A stretch of DNA of 5,292 bases from Treponema sp. (GTDB lineage: Bacteria > Spirochaetota > Spirochaetia > Treponematales > Breznakiellaceae). Within the stretch, counting starts at the first letter, position 1; each line of letters starts with the position of its first letter. The notes beneath the pieces are model-generated. The model made no database searches. It had not been told where the DNA came from and was given only the letters and a program-made list of their open reading frames with translations. This document shows positions 1 to 5,292 of this stretch, in pieces. The position numbers and the translations under genes were made by a program. The stretch spans positions 1 to 5,292 of the forward strand of contig JAISPH010000188.1 in assembly GCA_031275035.1 (NCBI GenBank). Direction: 5' to 3'.

Positions 1-16
1 AACATGGTAAAAACAC

Positions 17-45
17 TTGACAATATGTAGTATAATGCATATCAT
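17..45 (+). promoter_or_regulatory. Promoter of the toxin-antitoxin operon
   Basis: A perfect -35 hexamer TTGACA lies at 17-22. At 17-bp spacing the matching -10 is TATCAT (40-45), which would start the transcript at or just after the toxin ATG at 51, giving a leaderless mRNA. A perfect TATAAT at 31-36 is only 8 bp from TTGACA, so it would have to work with a poor -35 near 8-13 (TAAAAA) and would give a leader of about 8 bases. The surrounding sequence is very AT-rich. Either way there is no room for a normal ribosome binding site. The hexamers are seen directly; which pair is used is inference. Confidence 0.6.
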
Positions 46-53
46 AAATTATG
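23..53. promoter_or_regulatory. Candidate operator: two inverted repeats over the promoter and toxin start
   Basis: CATAA-A-TTATG (43-53) is a perfect 11-bp palindrome that includes the toxin start codon. A second, looser inverted repeat, ATATG (23-27) with CATAT (38-42), brackets the TATAAT box. HigA-type antitoxins, alone or with their toxin, usually repress their own promoter by binding such palindromes, so these are the natural candidates. Short AT-rich palindromes also occur by chance, so the binding role is inferred. Confidence 0.4.
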
Positions 54-413
54 TGGGAAATATATGCGGCAGATGAATATTTTGAATGGTTTTCGCAATT
101 ATCAGAACATGATAAAGAGGCCGTTCTTATAAAAGTTCATTTATTAGTTGAATTCGGGCCGGAATTATCCAGGCCTCATGCCGATACATTACATGGTTCA
201 AAAATAAGCAATATGAAAGAATTAAGGGCAAAAACAAATGAACATATTTACCGGGTCGCCTATTATTTTAACAGCAAACGCCAGGGAATATTATTGAACG
301 GCGGGGACAAAAAAGGCAAGGATGAAAAACTGTTTTACAGGGGCTTGATCAAAAAGGCGGAAAGCCTTGCAGAAAAATATAAGGATTATGAGTGGGGGAA
401 AAAAGATGGCTAA
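51..413 (+). CDS. higB: HigB-type toxin, Gp49-like/RelE-superfamily mRNA interferase
   Basis: A 120-residue protein with the layout of phage-derived Gp49-like (HigB) toxins. It has an N-terminal W-E-I-Y strand followed by a D-x-Y-x-E-W-F helix. The core has N-MKELR (54-59), then YRVAYYF (67-73), then ILLNGGDKKGKDEKLFY (80-96), followed by a last helix rich in K, A and E. Family members cut mRNA, usually during translation, and stop growth until neutralised by the partner antitoxin. The conserved arginines R59 and R68 and the tyrosines near residues 67-72 and 96 are the likely RNA-binding or catalytic residues by analogy. ATG 51 is chosen because the family normally begins just before this first strand, although no ribosome binding site precedes it. 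The toxin-first order and the overlap with the following helix-turn-helix gene support the HigBA assignment. No truncation is visible. Toxic activity is inferred from family. Confidence 0.88.
   Translation: MWEIYAADEYFEWFSQLSEHDKEAVLIKVHLLVEFGPELSRPHADTLHGSKISNMKELRAKTNEHIYRVAYYFNSKRQGILLNGGDKKGKDEKLFYRGLIKKAESLAEKYKDYEWGKKDG
394..400 (+). promoter_or_regulatory. Ribosome binding site deciding the antitoxin start
   Basis: The purine run GGGGGAA at 394-400, inside the end of the toxin gene, stands about 5-7 bases before ATG 406. It makes ATG 406 the most likely antitoxin start, over ATG 388 or TTG 367 in the same frame, neither of which is preceded by as good a site. Confidence 0.55.
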
Positions 414-723
414 AAAAACAAGGGAAGCGGTTGATGTAATGGAAGCGATGATGTCTCCTGAATCAGCGCAAAGGGCCCGGATGAAGGCTGAACAGGAAAT
501 ATTGGCAATAAAACTCGGTCAATTAAGGGAAAAGCGGGGTTTAAAGCAAAATGAAATAGATAATTTCAGTCAAACATCGGTTTCACGTTTGGAAAAGAGG
601 CGGGATATAAAAATATCAACATTAGCAGAATATTTAAACAGTTTGGGGATGGGATTAGAAATAAAAACATATCCCAAAGATAAACGTGTAAAGGCAGAAG
701 AGGAAGTATTATTAAAAATATAA
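406..723 (+). CDS. higA: HigA-type antitoxin, Cro/C1 (XRE) helix-turn-helix protein
   Basis: A 105-residue protein read from ATG 406. A charged N-terminal helical part (about 1-32, with MSPESAQRARMKAEQE) leads into a helix-turn-helix domain at about 35-85: LGQLREKRGLKQ, then the recognition part SQTSVSRLEKR (55-65), then IKISTLAEYLNSLGMGLEIKTYP. This arrangement is typical of antitoxins that follow Gp49-like toxins. It should bind and neutralise the toxin made just upstream and repress the shared promoter. The start overlaps the toxin stop by 8 bases, so translation is probably coupled. The segment between the first two helices is about three residues shorter than in the textbook family pattern, going from Q48-N-E-I-D-N-F directly to S-Q, while the V-S-R-L-E core is intact. 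I recall this compact form from other HigA-like proteins, so I do not read it as damage. Function is inferred from family and context. Confidence 0.87.
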   Translation: MAKKTREAVDVMEAMMSPESAQRARMKAEQEILAIKLGQLREKRGLKQNEIDNFSQTSVSRLEKRRDIKISTLAEYLNSLGMGLEIKTYPKDKRVKAEEEVLLKI

Positions 724-800
724 AAAGGCCCGGCACCGTCTGACAGGACTGTAACCGTTGCGGGGTCTGCGGCAGTTCCGGGGTTCACTGCGTCCGGGCC
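722..800 (-). terminator. Possible terminator of the leftward operon
   Basis: Read on the minus strand, GGCCCGG (800-794) can pair with CCGGGCC (733-727), an all-G/C 7-bp stem. It is followed at once by TTTTT (726-722) and a second T-rich stretch inside the antitoxin tail. The 60-base loop is unusually long for an intrinsic terminator, but it contains an inner 5-bp hairpin, GCAGT/ACTGC (791-787 with 776-772). The stem and T-run are seen directly; termination is inferred. Confidence 0.4.
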
Positions 801-822
801 GCCGCGCTCCCGCGGCTTGTTA
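801..822 (+). terminator. Possible terminator of the toxin-antitoxin operon
   Basis: GCCGCG (801-806), loop CTCC, CGCGGC (811-816) is a perfect compact hairpin followed on the plus strand by TTGTTA. The hairpin is strong, but the T-tract is short and broken, so termination may be weak. It lies 78 bases past the antitoxin stop. Confidence 0.35.
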
Positions 823-830
823 CCCTCATG

Positions 831-874
831 CGGGCGGGCGGCCTTGCCTGTGAAAACCCTTATATGCCCGCCCG
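831..874. repeat. 9-bp perfect inverted repeat in the spacer
   Basis: CGGGCGGGC (831-839) is the exact reverse complement of GCCCGCCCG (866-874), with a 26-base loop between them. No T-run follows immediately on either strand; the closest on the plus strand is TTTTT at 890-894. It could slow or stop transcription from the leftward operon, or protect the 3' end of its mRNA. The pairing is certain from the sequence; the role is not. Confidence 0.5.
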
Positions 875-920
875 AACAAGTGAACCGTGTTTTTCAAAAC
901 GACTTCTTCTGCTATTTGCC

Positions 921-1538
921 TTATTGCATTTCCCACCTTCCCGGCGAGACTTCCCGCCATTTCCCGTTATTGTAGGCTTCACATTCCCGTTTTTGGATTT
1001 GGACATTGATGACTTTTTCCCCGGTGGTCCCGTCATACCGTTTATAGGTCAGTTTAATCTGCCCGTAGCAGGTGCCGGTGACGGCGGAGTTTTTGCTTGG
1101 CGTTGGGGTAGCGTACCGGTGATATTGCCGGGCCGGAAAATCGGCGCTGTCGGAATCCTCAAAGACCCACCATCCTTCGCTTCCGGAACCGGACATACCG
1201 GGGCGGTAGTAATTCGGATTGGCCTTAAACAAATCTTCCCGCAGGGCATAAAGTTTCACGTCGCGGTATGACACGTCGACATACCCGTCTGCGGATTTCC
1301 TCGATCCGGTAACAGCGTTCATATCACTGTCATAATAATAATACGGTTCATAGGAAGTCCAGGAATACCGTTGAGCGGTCCCGTCATACGAATCATTCCC
1401 AAGGCCGTAACGGATTGCCTCGGAAGGCGAATCGCACCGCAAGCCAATATCCACACTGCCTGACGCCGTTAGACCGGCAACGGCCATGGTACCTGTTATC
1501 AGGGAGAAAAATATAATTTTCCCTTTGCCTCTATTCAT
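921..1538 (-). CDS. Small tyrosine-rich exported protein of unknown function
   Basis: A 205-residue protein I do not recognise. Residues 1-28 look like a signal peptide: a basic start (MNRGKGK), a hydrophobic stretch from about 8 to 23, then a small-residue region TASGS where signal peptidase I could cut. No lipoprotein cysteine lies near it. The mature part is rich in tyrosine (19 in all, including the run YYYY at 66-69) and tryptophan, with three cysteines (35, 157, 186). The C-terminal part (about 155-205) alternates polar and hydrophobic residues like a beta-sandwich, as in GQIKLTYKRYDG and EKVINVQIQKRE. The ATG is supported by GGAGG six bases upstream. It lies 57 bases after the long Ig-repeat gene on the same strand, so the two are probably co-transcribed. 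It may work with that protein at the cell surface or in the periplasm; this is inference from context only. The stop (TAA) is at 921-923. Confidence 0.8.
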   Translation of the reverse strand: MNRGKGKIIFFSLITGTMAVAGLTASGSVDIGLRCDSPSEAIRYGLGNDSYDGTAQRYSWTSYEPYYYYDSDMNAVTGSRKSADGYVDVSYRDVKLYALREDLFKANPNYYRPGMSGSGSEGWWVFEDSDSADFPARQYHRYATPTPSKNSAVTGTCYGQIKLTYKRYDGTTGEKVINVQIQKRECEAYNNGKWREVSPGRWEMQ

Positions 1539-1544
1539 TTTCGA

Positions 1545-1549
1545 CCTCC
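1545..1549 (-). promoter_or_regulatory. Ribosome binding site of the small exported protein gene
   Basis: On the minus strand GGAGG lies six bases before the ATG at 1538. It is the only strong site of its kind I found in the window, and it fixes the start of the signal peptide. Confidence 0.8.
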
Positions 1550-1552
1550 GTT

Positions 1553-1580
1553 AAAAGCAGGTATACGCTTGTTATCCTGC
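1553..1580 (-). terminator. Hairpin plus short T-run between the two leftward genes
   Basis: On the minus strand GCAGGATA (1580-1573) can pair with TAT-A-CCTGC (1565-1557), an 8-bp stem with one bulged base and a 7-base loop. It is followed by TTTT (1556-1553). The stem is modest and the T-run short, so it would be at most a partial terminator. It could lower expression of the small downstream gene relative to the long one, or mark the 3' end of the long transcript. Confidence 0.3.
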
Positions 1581-1584
1581 CGTT

Positions 1585-1590
1585 ATTATA
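1585..1590 (-). promoter_or_regulatory. TATAAT box, possible internal promoter
   Basis: A perfect TATAAT occurs on the minus strand just after the stop codon of the long gene. It would start RNA near 1578, about 40 bases before the ATG of the small exported protein. No recognisable -35 (CGGGTA at 17-bp spacing) or extended -10 accompanies it, so it may simply reflect the AT-rich spacer. Confidence 0.2.
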
Positions 1591-1595
1591 TTTTT

Positions 1596-4500
1596 TCAAT
1601 CGACCTCTACCCGCCATCCGGTTATCCCCTGGCCTTGCGCGGCCGAATAGGTAGTGTTTTCGGATTCACTGGTACCGGAGTTACGATCTGTCCAATCCGA
1701 CCGGTAGGTGTATTTTTGCCCAAACACGGTATAAAACAGATCCCTGGTAATGAGGTAAAAAAGGTTTGTGGAAAGATGATCCAGAGTATGCCCGATTCTC
1801 CAGAGCTGTTTTCCCGAATCAGGGGTACCGTTTTCTTTGGCAAGGCGTATATGCCCGCCGTTCTTTACCTCCGTGTTATTAGCGGTTGAACCGTCCACAC
1901 CCTGCCAAAAGACCTGGAGGTTTTCAAGTTCCGCGTTTTCCTCCGAAATATTAAGGTGAAAGAGGCTTTGTTCCCCGTCGCCTAAGTACAGGGTATTCGT
2001 CTTCGGGTCATAATACGAGAAGGCCCCTGCCTCAAAGTCAAAGACCGGCGTGATGGTCAGGTCCTCATAGCGGAGGTTTATGTGCTGGGTCCGCAGGAGC
2101 GGGGTATTGACCGGATCCCGGGGATTAAGAGCGCGTACCGTCACGGCAAGGCCGTTCTTTTCCCCCAGGGGGGTAATCTCCACGGTTCCGTCCCCGGTAA
2201 GGGTATTCAAAGAAACGGACTTTATCTCAAGTTTTCCGGGGTCCGAGACTCCGGCGGTAATTTCAAGGTCCGTGGGGAAGATCCGGAAGGGGATAGTAAT
2301 GGTAGTCCCGGGTTCCGGTTCCCTGGTGATTATCCCCGATGTTTGTAACTCAAACTCATAGGTATATTCCACATAGACCTGTATGCAGGTGGTAGTACCG
2401 CCGGAAGTCCCCACAAAGAAACCGTTCAGCATACCGCTTCCCGGCTTTATGCCGGTAACGGAAACCGTCTTAGCCGCCTCGTTCACCTGGAAGGTAAAAT
2501 ACTCCGAAGCGTCGGCAGCGCTGTTTGACTGGGCTATCCAGGATACCTGTGCGGCCTCGGGGTTGGTTTTGTAGCGGATGGTTTCGCTATAGCCGGGGTT
2601 GACATGGACGGCCATGGTTTCAGGGGTAATCCCGGCGGCGGAAGAAACGGACACCACGCAGTCGGCGTACTTGCCGTTGGGAAGCTGCGCCCGGAGGGTG
2701 GTAGTCCCCACATTCCGGGGAACGATGTTACAGGTCTTGCCTGAAGCTTTTGATACGGACACGATGACTTGCCCCGCGACTTTGGGGGCGGTCCAGGTGA
2801 TGGAGGCGTAATCGGCGGGGGAACCGTTCGCCAGGGTAGCGGTGACGGCGGCGGCCCCGTCGTCCTTATACAGTTCGAGGCAGGTCCGGTCCAGGGTGAT
2901 GGATACCTCGTTCCGCCGGGGGATGAGAACCCATATCTCAAGGCTGTGTTCGCATTTAGGGTGAGTCAGGGTAAGCACCGCTTCCCCGGCAGCCTTCGCG
3001 GTGATGTAGGCGGAGTTTCCTTTGGTAATATGCTGCTCGGTGGCCAGGAGGCCGGCAATGGAACTATCGCTTGATTTCCAGGTAATCTCATAGCCGTCCG
3101 TGGGGCTTACTCCCGCCCCCTGGAGGGCGGCCTCAACGGTGAGGCTGGTTCCGGCTTCCATATTGAGGACGGTGGATTGGGTGGTGATCCTGGCCTGGTT
3201 TTCCGCAACCGGGGATACGATGACCGCCAGTTCCGCAACGGCGGTAACCGTCGTTCCTGTTTTCAATGTAGCGGTCACGGTGGTATACCCGTCGGTGAGG
3301 CCGGCGATCATGGCAACCTCGTTGCTGCCGGTAACGGCGCAGACAGCGGGATTCGCACTGGTATATTCGACGGTGGTTTTTTCCGCGGCCGGCGGGAAAC
3401 GCAGGGGGATAAACGCGATGGTTCCTTTCTTAACCGTTTTCGAGCTGCTGCCAAACGCGAAGGACTCATAGTCGCTTACCATGACCACAATATCCGCCGT
3501 TTCCTGAGCCTTGGGGTGTTTGACATGGACGGCGGTAAGGCCCGGTACGCCTGAGCTTTCAATCCGTGCGGTATCGGTAAGAAAGGTTGCGTTAACGATA
3601 TGGTAGTCGTCCGCCCACCACACGAAGCCTTCCGGGTCCAGGGCTTCCCCTCCCACCAGGGTTGCCTTAAGGGTTATCTGGTCTTTCACGTCCGGTTTGA
3701 GCTTGACGATCCGCTGGCTGACGGTAATGTAGCATCCTTCTTTAATACGGTCTTCAACCAGGACCAGCACGGTTTTCGTGTAACTGTCCGGGTGGCGGCT
3801 GTTACGGACGGTAATATACGCCGTACCGGCCTCGATCCCCCTGACCGAGGCGGAAGCGCCCGCGGCAGCCAGCATGACTTTTGAGGAATCGGAGGACGAC
3901 CAGAGGAACAGCGCGTCATCGCCGGGATCTCCCCCCGCCATTTCCGCGGTAACGGCGGCGGAGGCCCCGGTGCTCACGGTGATGATGTTGGAAGAGGTTT
4001 TTATCCAGGGCCTGGACTGCGCAAGCCCCTCATCGAGGCAGATGGCTATGAGCTTCAGGGGATAGGGGGCGGCGGAATTGGCCACGGTGATAACGGTGGC
4101 GCCGGGAGCGTTGCCGTGGATCATGGCGGTGGTCCCGGTATGCGCCAGCGGCCCGGCGATACGGGCGTCCTGGCTCTGCCAGGTCCAGGAAGCGGGGTCA
4201 AGGGCTTGGGCGTTGGCGAGGGTAACGGACACGGGCGTATATTCGCCGCGTATGACGGTGATGACGTTTTGGCTTGTCGAGATATAGGGGACGGCCCCGG
4301 TATCGCCCTGCGGGCGGTCCACGATGAGCAGCACTTCCTTGTCGTATACCGCTTCGGCATGGGAAATGGTCAATATGGTTTGGCCGGGGGACAGGGGGGA
4401 GATAAAACAGCCGTTGGAGGCGCTTGACCAGGAGACGGCGGCGACCGCGGTATCGGCGACGGTGAAGGAAAAGCCTGACGTGGAAAGGGCCGGTGATTCG

Positions 4501-5292
4501 GTATGGGCGAGCACGGCCTGGAACCGCGTGTCCCCGTCCCCGGCACGGAGGAACAGGGTATCGGCGGGGGTGGAAATATAGGCCACATCGGTATTCCGGT
4601 ATTCATATTCGTCCCCGATATGCACGTTGATTTCCAGGGCATTGGCCGACAGCGGGTGCGTGACGGTTATGACCGCCTTCCCGCTTCCGGCGAGCGCGCG
4701 TACTACCGCGGTTTTGCCGTTGGGAAGGATTTCGACCAGCAGCGGATCGGAGGCGGCCCAGGAAAACAGGGAATAGTGGCTTTCGGCGATGTTGACCGGG
4801 ATAACCGAGATGGTGTCTTCACCCCCCGCCTTGAGGGTTACCACGTTCTGATTAGTGGTAAGGTAACAGGGAGCGCGCGCGTCAACCACCCCGTCCTTGA
4901 GGACCGTCACGGAGAACACCGCCTTTTCGGCGGTTCCCGGGAGGGTAACTTCCGCTTCGGCGGTACCGGGGGACAGGGCGCGGATCCGGGCGTTGGATTT
5001 ATCAAGCTGCTCAAAGGCGATAACCGTATTATGCCCGCTTTTCACGTTCCATTGAAGCGTATCGAGGGGAGTCAGGTGTACCGCGTGGACCGCGAGATAG
5101 GCGGTTTCCCCGGTACGGAGGGTATGGCAGGGGGTATCGGCATAGATGAACTTTGCCGCGTCCCGCTGCGCTTCCGTGTCGTAGCGCAGGACGGCGATAG
5201 TAAGGGGGTAGGCTGCCTTGGGGTGGCGGACGGTGACGGTCTCGCGGGAGGCCCCGGTTCCTGCCGCGGTGATGCGGGCGCTTGTGCCGTTG
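1596..5292 (-). CDS. Long tandem Ig-like (Big_2-type) repeat protein, 5' end outside the window
   Basis: The reading frame is open to the right edge of the window, so at least 1231 residues are visible and the true N-terminus, with any signal peptide, lies beyond it. A GTG at 5043-5045 could pass for a start, but the 82 codons before it continue the same repeat pattern and no ribosome binding site precedes it. Numbering from the edge, residues 1-45 end one repeat, 46-986 hold ten more of about 90-100 residues, and 987-1231 form a different C-terminal region. Typical repeat features are an opening YISTSQNVITV-like strand, a central W-x-S-S-D segment, an A-G-x-A-x-I-T-V strand and a closing HPxA...LxIxVxI strand. 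These match bacterial Ig-like group 2 domains, known from surface proteins and adhesins. I see no LPXTG motif or C-terminal membrane anchor. Its role is probably extracellular adhesion or a surface scaffold, by family only. The stop is TGA at 1596-1598. Confidence 0.88.
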   Translation of the reverse strand, partial: NGTSARITAAGTGASRETVTVRHPKAAYPLTIAVLRYDTEAQRDAAKFIYADTPCHTLRTGETAYLAVHAVHLTPLDTLQWNVKSGHNTVIAFEQLDKSNARIRALSPGTAEAEVTLPGTAEKAVFSVTVLKDGVVDARAPCYLTTNQNVVTLKAGGEDTISVIPVNIAESHYSLFSWAASDPLLVEILPNGKTAVVRALAGSGKAVITVTHPLSANALEINVHIGDEYEYRNTDVAYISTPADTLFLRAGDGDTRFQAVLAHTESPALSTSGFSFTVADTAVAAVSWSSASNGCFISPLSPGQTILTISHAEAVYDKEVLLIVDRPQGDTGAVPYISTSQNVITVIRGEYTPVSVTLANAQALDPASWTWQSQDARIAGPLAHTGTTAMIHGNAPGATVITVANSAAPYPLKLIAICLDEGLAQSRPWIKTSSNIITVSTGASAAVTAEMAGGDPGDDALFLWSSSDSSKVMLAAAGASASVRGIEAGTAYITVRNSRHPDSYTKTVLVLVEDRIKEGCYITVSQRIVKLKPDVKDQITLKATLVGGEALDPEGFVWWADDYHIVNATFLTDTARIESSGVPGLTAVHVKHPKAQETADIVVMVSDYESFAFGSSSKTVKKGTIAFIPLRFPPAAEKTTVEYTSANPAVCAVTGSNEVAMIAGLTDGYTTVTATLKTGTTVTAVAELAVIVSPVAENQARITTQSTVLNMEAGTSLTVEAALQGAGVSPTDGYEITWKSSDSSIAGLLATEQHITKGNSAYITAKAAGEAVLTLTHPKCEHSLEIWVLIPRRNEVSITLDRTCLELYKDDGAAAVTATLANGSPADYASITWTAPKVAGQVIVSVSKASGKTCNIVPRNVGTTTLRAQLPNGKYADCVVSVSSAAGITPETMAVHVNPGYSETIRYKTNPEAAQVSWIAQSNSAADASEYFTFQVNEAAKTVSVTGIKPGSGMLNGFFVGTSGGTTTCIQVYVEYTYEFELQTSGIITREPEPGTTITIPFRIFPTDLEITAGVSDPGKLEIKSVSLNTLTGDGTVEITPLGEKNGLAVTVRALNPRDPVNTPLLRTQHINLRYEDLTITPVFDFEAGAFSYYDPKTNTLYLGDGEQSLFHLNISEENAELENLQVFWQGVDGSTANNTEVKNGGHIRLAKENGTPDSGKQLWRIGHTLDHLSTNLFYLITRDLFYTVFGQKYTYRSDWTDRNSGTSESENTTYSAAQGQGITGWRVEVD
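2334..5291 (-). repeat. Ten full and one partial Ig-like repeat units
   Basis: Unit boundaries from the translation, from N- to C-terminus, are approximately: partial 5157-5291; R1 4875-5156; R2 4587-4874; R3 4293-4586; R4 4014-4292; R5 3735-4013; R6 3471-3734; R7 3195-3470; R8 2907-3194; R9 2637-2906; R10 2334-2636. Units share a strand pattern and short motifs but are strongly diverged, and I saw no long identical DNA stretches between them, so the duplications are old. R1-R6 and R8 are most alike. R7, R9 and R10 lack the HPxA closing motif. Boundaries may be off by several residues. Confidence 0.75.

Larger units (their letters stand above)
724..920. other. Structured spacer between convergent operons
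   Basis: This stretch separates the toxin-antitoxin operon from the leftward exported-protein operon. I see no credible gene in it. It is G+C-rich, unlike the toxin-antitoxin block, and holds three consecutive inverted repeats: 727-733 with 794-800, 801-806 with 811-816, and 831-839 with 866-874. The last part (875-920) is AT-richer, with a TTTTT run at 890-894 and no strong fold. The composition change falls almost exactly at the antitoxin stop codon, which marks the likely right edge of the toxin-antitoxin module. Confidence 0.6.

Noticed and set aside
367..405. Longer antitoxin starting at TTG 367 or ATG 388
   Set aside because: These would lengthen the overlap with the toxin and lack the GGGGGAA site found before ATG 406; the added residues (such as QKNIRIMSGGKK) are not part of the family's usual N-terminus.
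727..801. Possible tRNA: a 74-base stretch closed by a perfect 7-bp stem, with GGTTCAC near its 3' end
   Set aside because: Neither a D-arm nor an anticodon arm can be formed. The 5-bp hairpin near the 3' end has a 10-base loop and is two bases away from the closing stem, and the 3' end is not CCA-like.
570..893. Minus-strand open frame across the spacer and antitoxin, including a protein-like stretch GGPDAVNPGTAADPATVTV
   Set aside because: It overlaps a well-supported antitoxin gene, has no ribosome binding site at its GTG, and its sense-looking part sits in a G+C-rich structured region. A decayed gene remnant cannot be excluded but is not supported.
828..1271. Plus-strand open frame of 147 codons opposite the small exported protein gene
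   Set aside because: It is a shadow: the opposite strand has a strong ribosome binding site and a signal peptide, while this frame has no recognisable content.
5043..5045. GTG as the start of the Ig-repeat protein
   Set aside because: The same frame stays open for 82 more codons to the window edge, those codons encode recognisable repeat sequence, and no ribosome binding site precedes the GTG.
2334..5291. Recent, near-identical DNA duplications among the Ig-like units
   Set aside because: By eye the units differ throughout at both DNA and protein level, so no recent expansion or slippage tract is supported.
1..5292. CRISPR array, insertion sequence, riboswitch or phage attachment site
   Set aside because: I found no regularly spaced short repeats, transposase-like reading frame, terminal inverted repeats with target duplication, or recognisable aptamer.

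Overview
The window looks like a piece of a bacterial chromosome of moderately high G+C carrying two unrelated blocks that converge on a structured spacer. The source is most likely a spirochaete, perhaps a Treponema relative from a gut. This rests only on my recollection that long tandem bacterial Ig-like (Big_2-type) proteins with an 'HPxA' motif, and HigBA pairs of this subtype, are common there. No rRNA or other marker gene is present to confirm it.

Block 1 (about 1-723, plus strand) is a compact type II toxin-antitoxin operon of HigBA type. The toxin (51-413) belongs to the Gp49-like/RelE superfamily. The antitoxin (406-723) is a Cro/C1-type helix-turn-helix protein whose start overlaps the toxin's end by 8 bases. 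The promoter sits almost on the toxin start codon, so the leader is very short or absent, and an 11-bp palindrome covers the start codon. By hand count this block is about 36% G+C, while sampled lines of block 2 are about 57-63%, so it looks like an acquired module.

The spacer (724-920) has no credible gene. It holds three successive inverted repeats that probably end transcription from one or both sides.

Block 2 (921-5292, minus strand) reads leftwards. Its first gene is a very long Ig-repeat protein that starts outside the window. At least 1231 residues are visible: ten full repeats of about 90-100 residues, the tail of an eleventh, and a 245-residue C-terminal region of unknown type. A gene for a 205-residue, tyrosine-rich exported protein follows after 57 bases, with a good ribosome binding site. 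The two are probably one transcript for extracellular or cell-surface proteins. The spacer between them has a small hairpin and a TATAAT box that could uncouple their expression.

Nothing here amounts to a clearly new defence or regulatory system. The best leads are the pairing of the Ig-repeat protein with the small exported protein, the unassigned C-terminal domain, and the toxin promoter layout.
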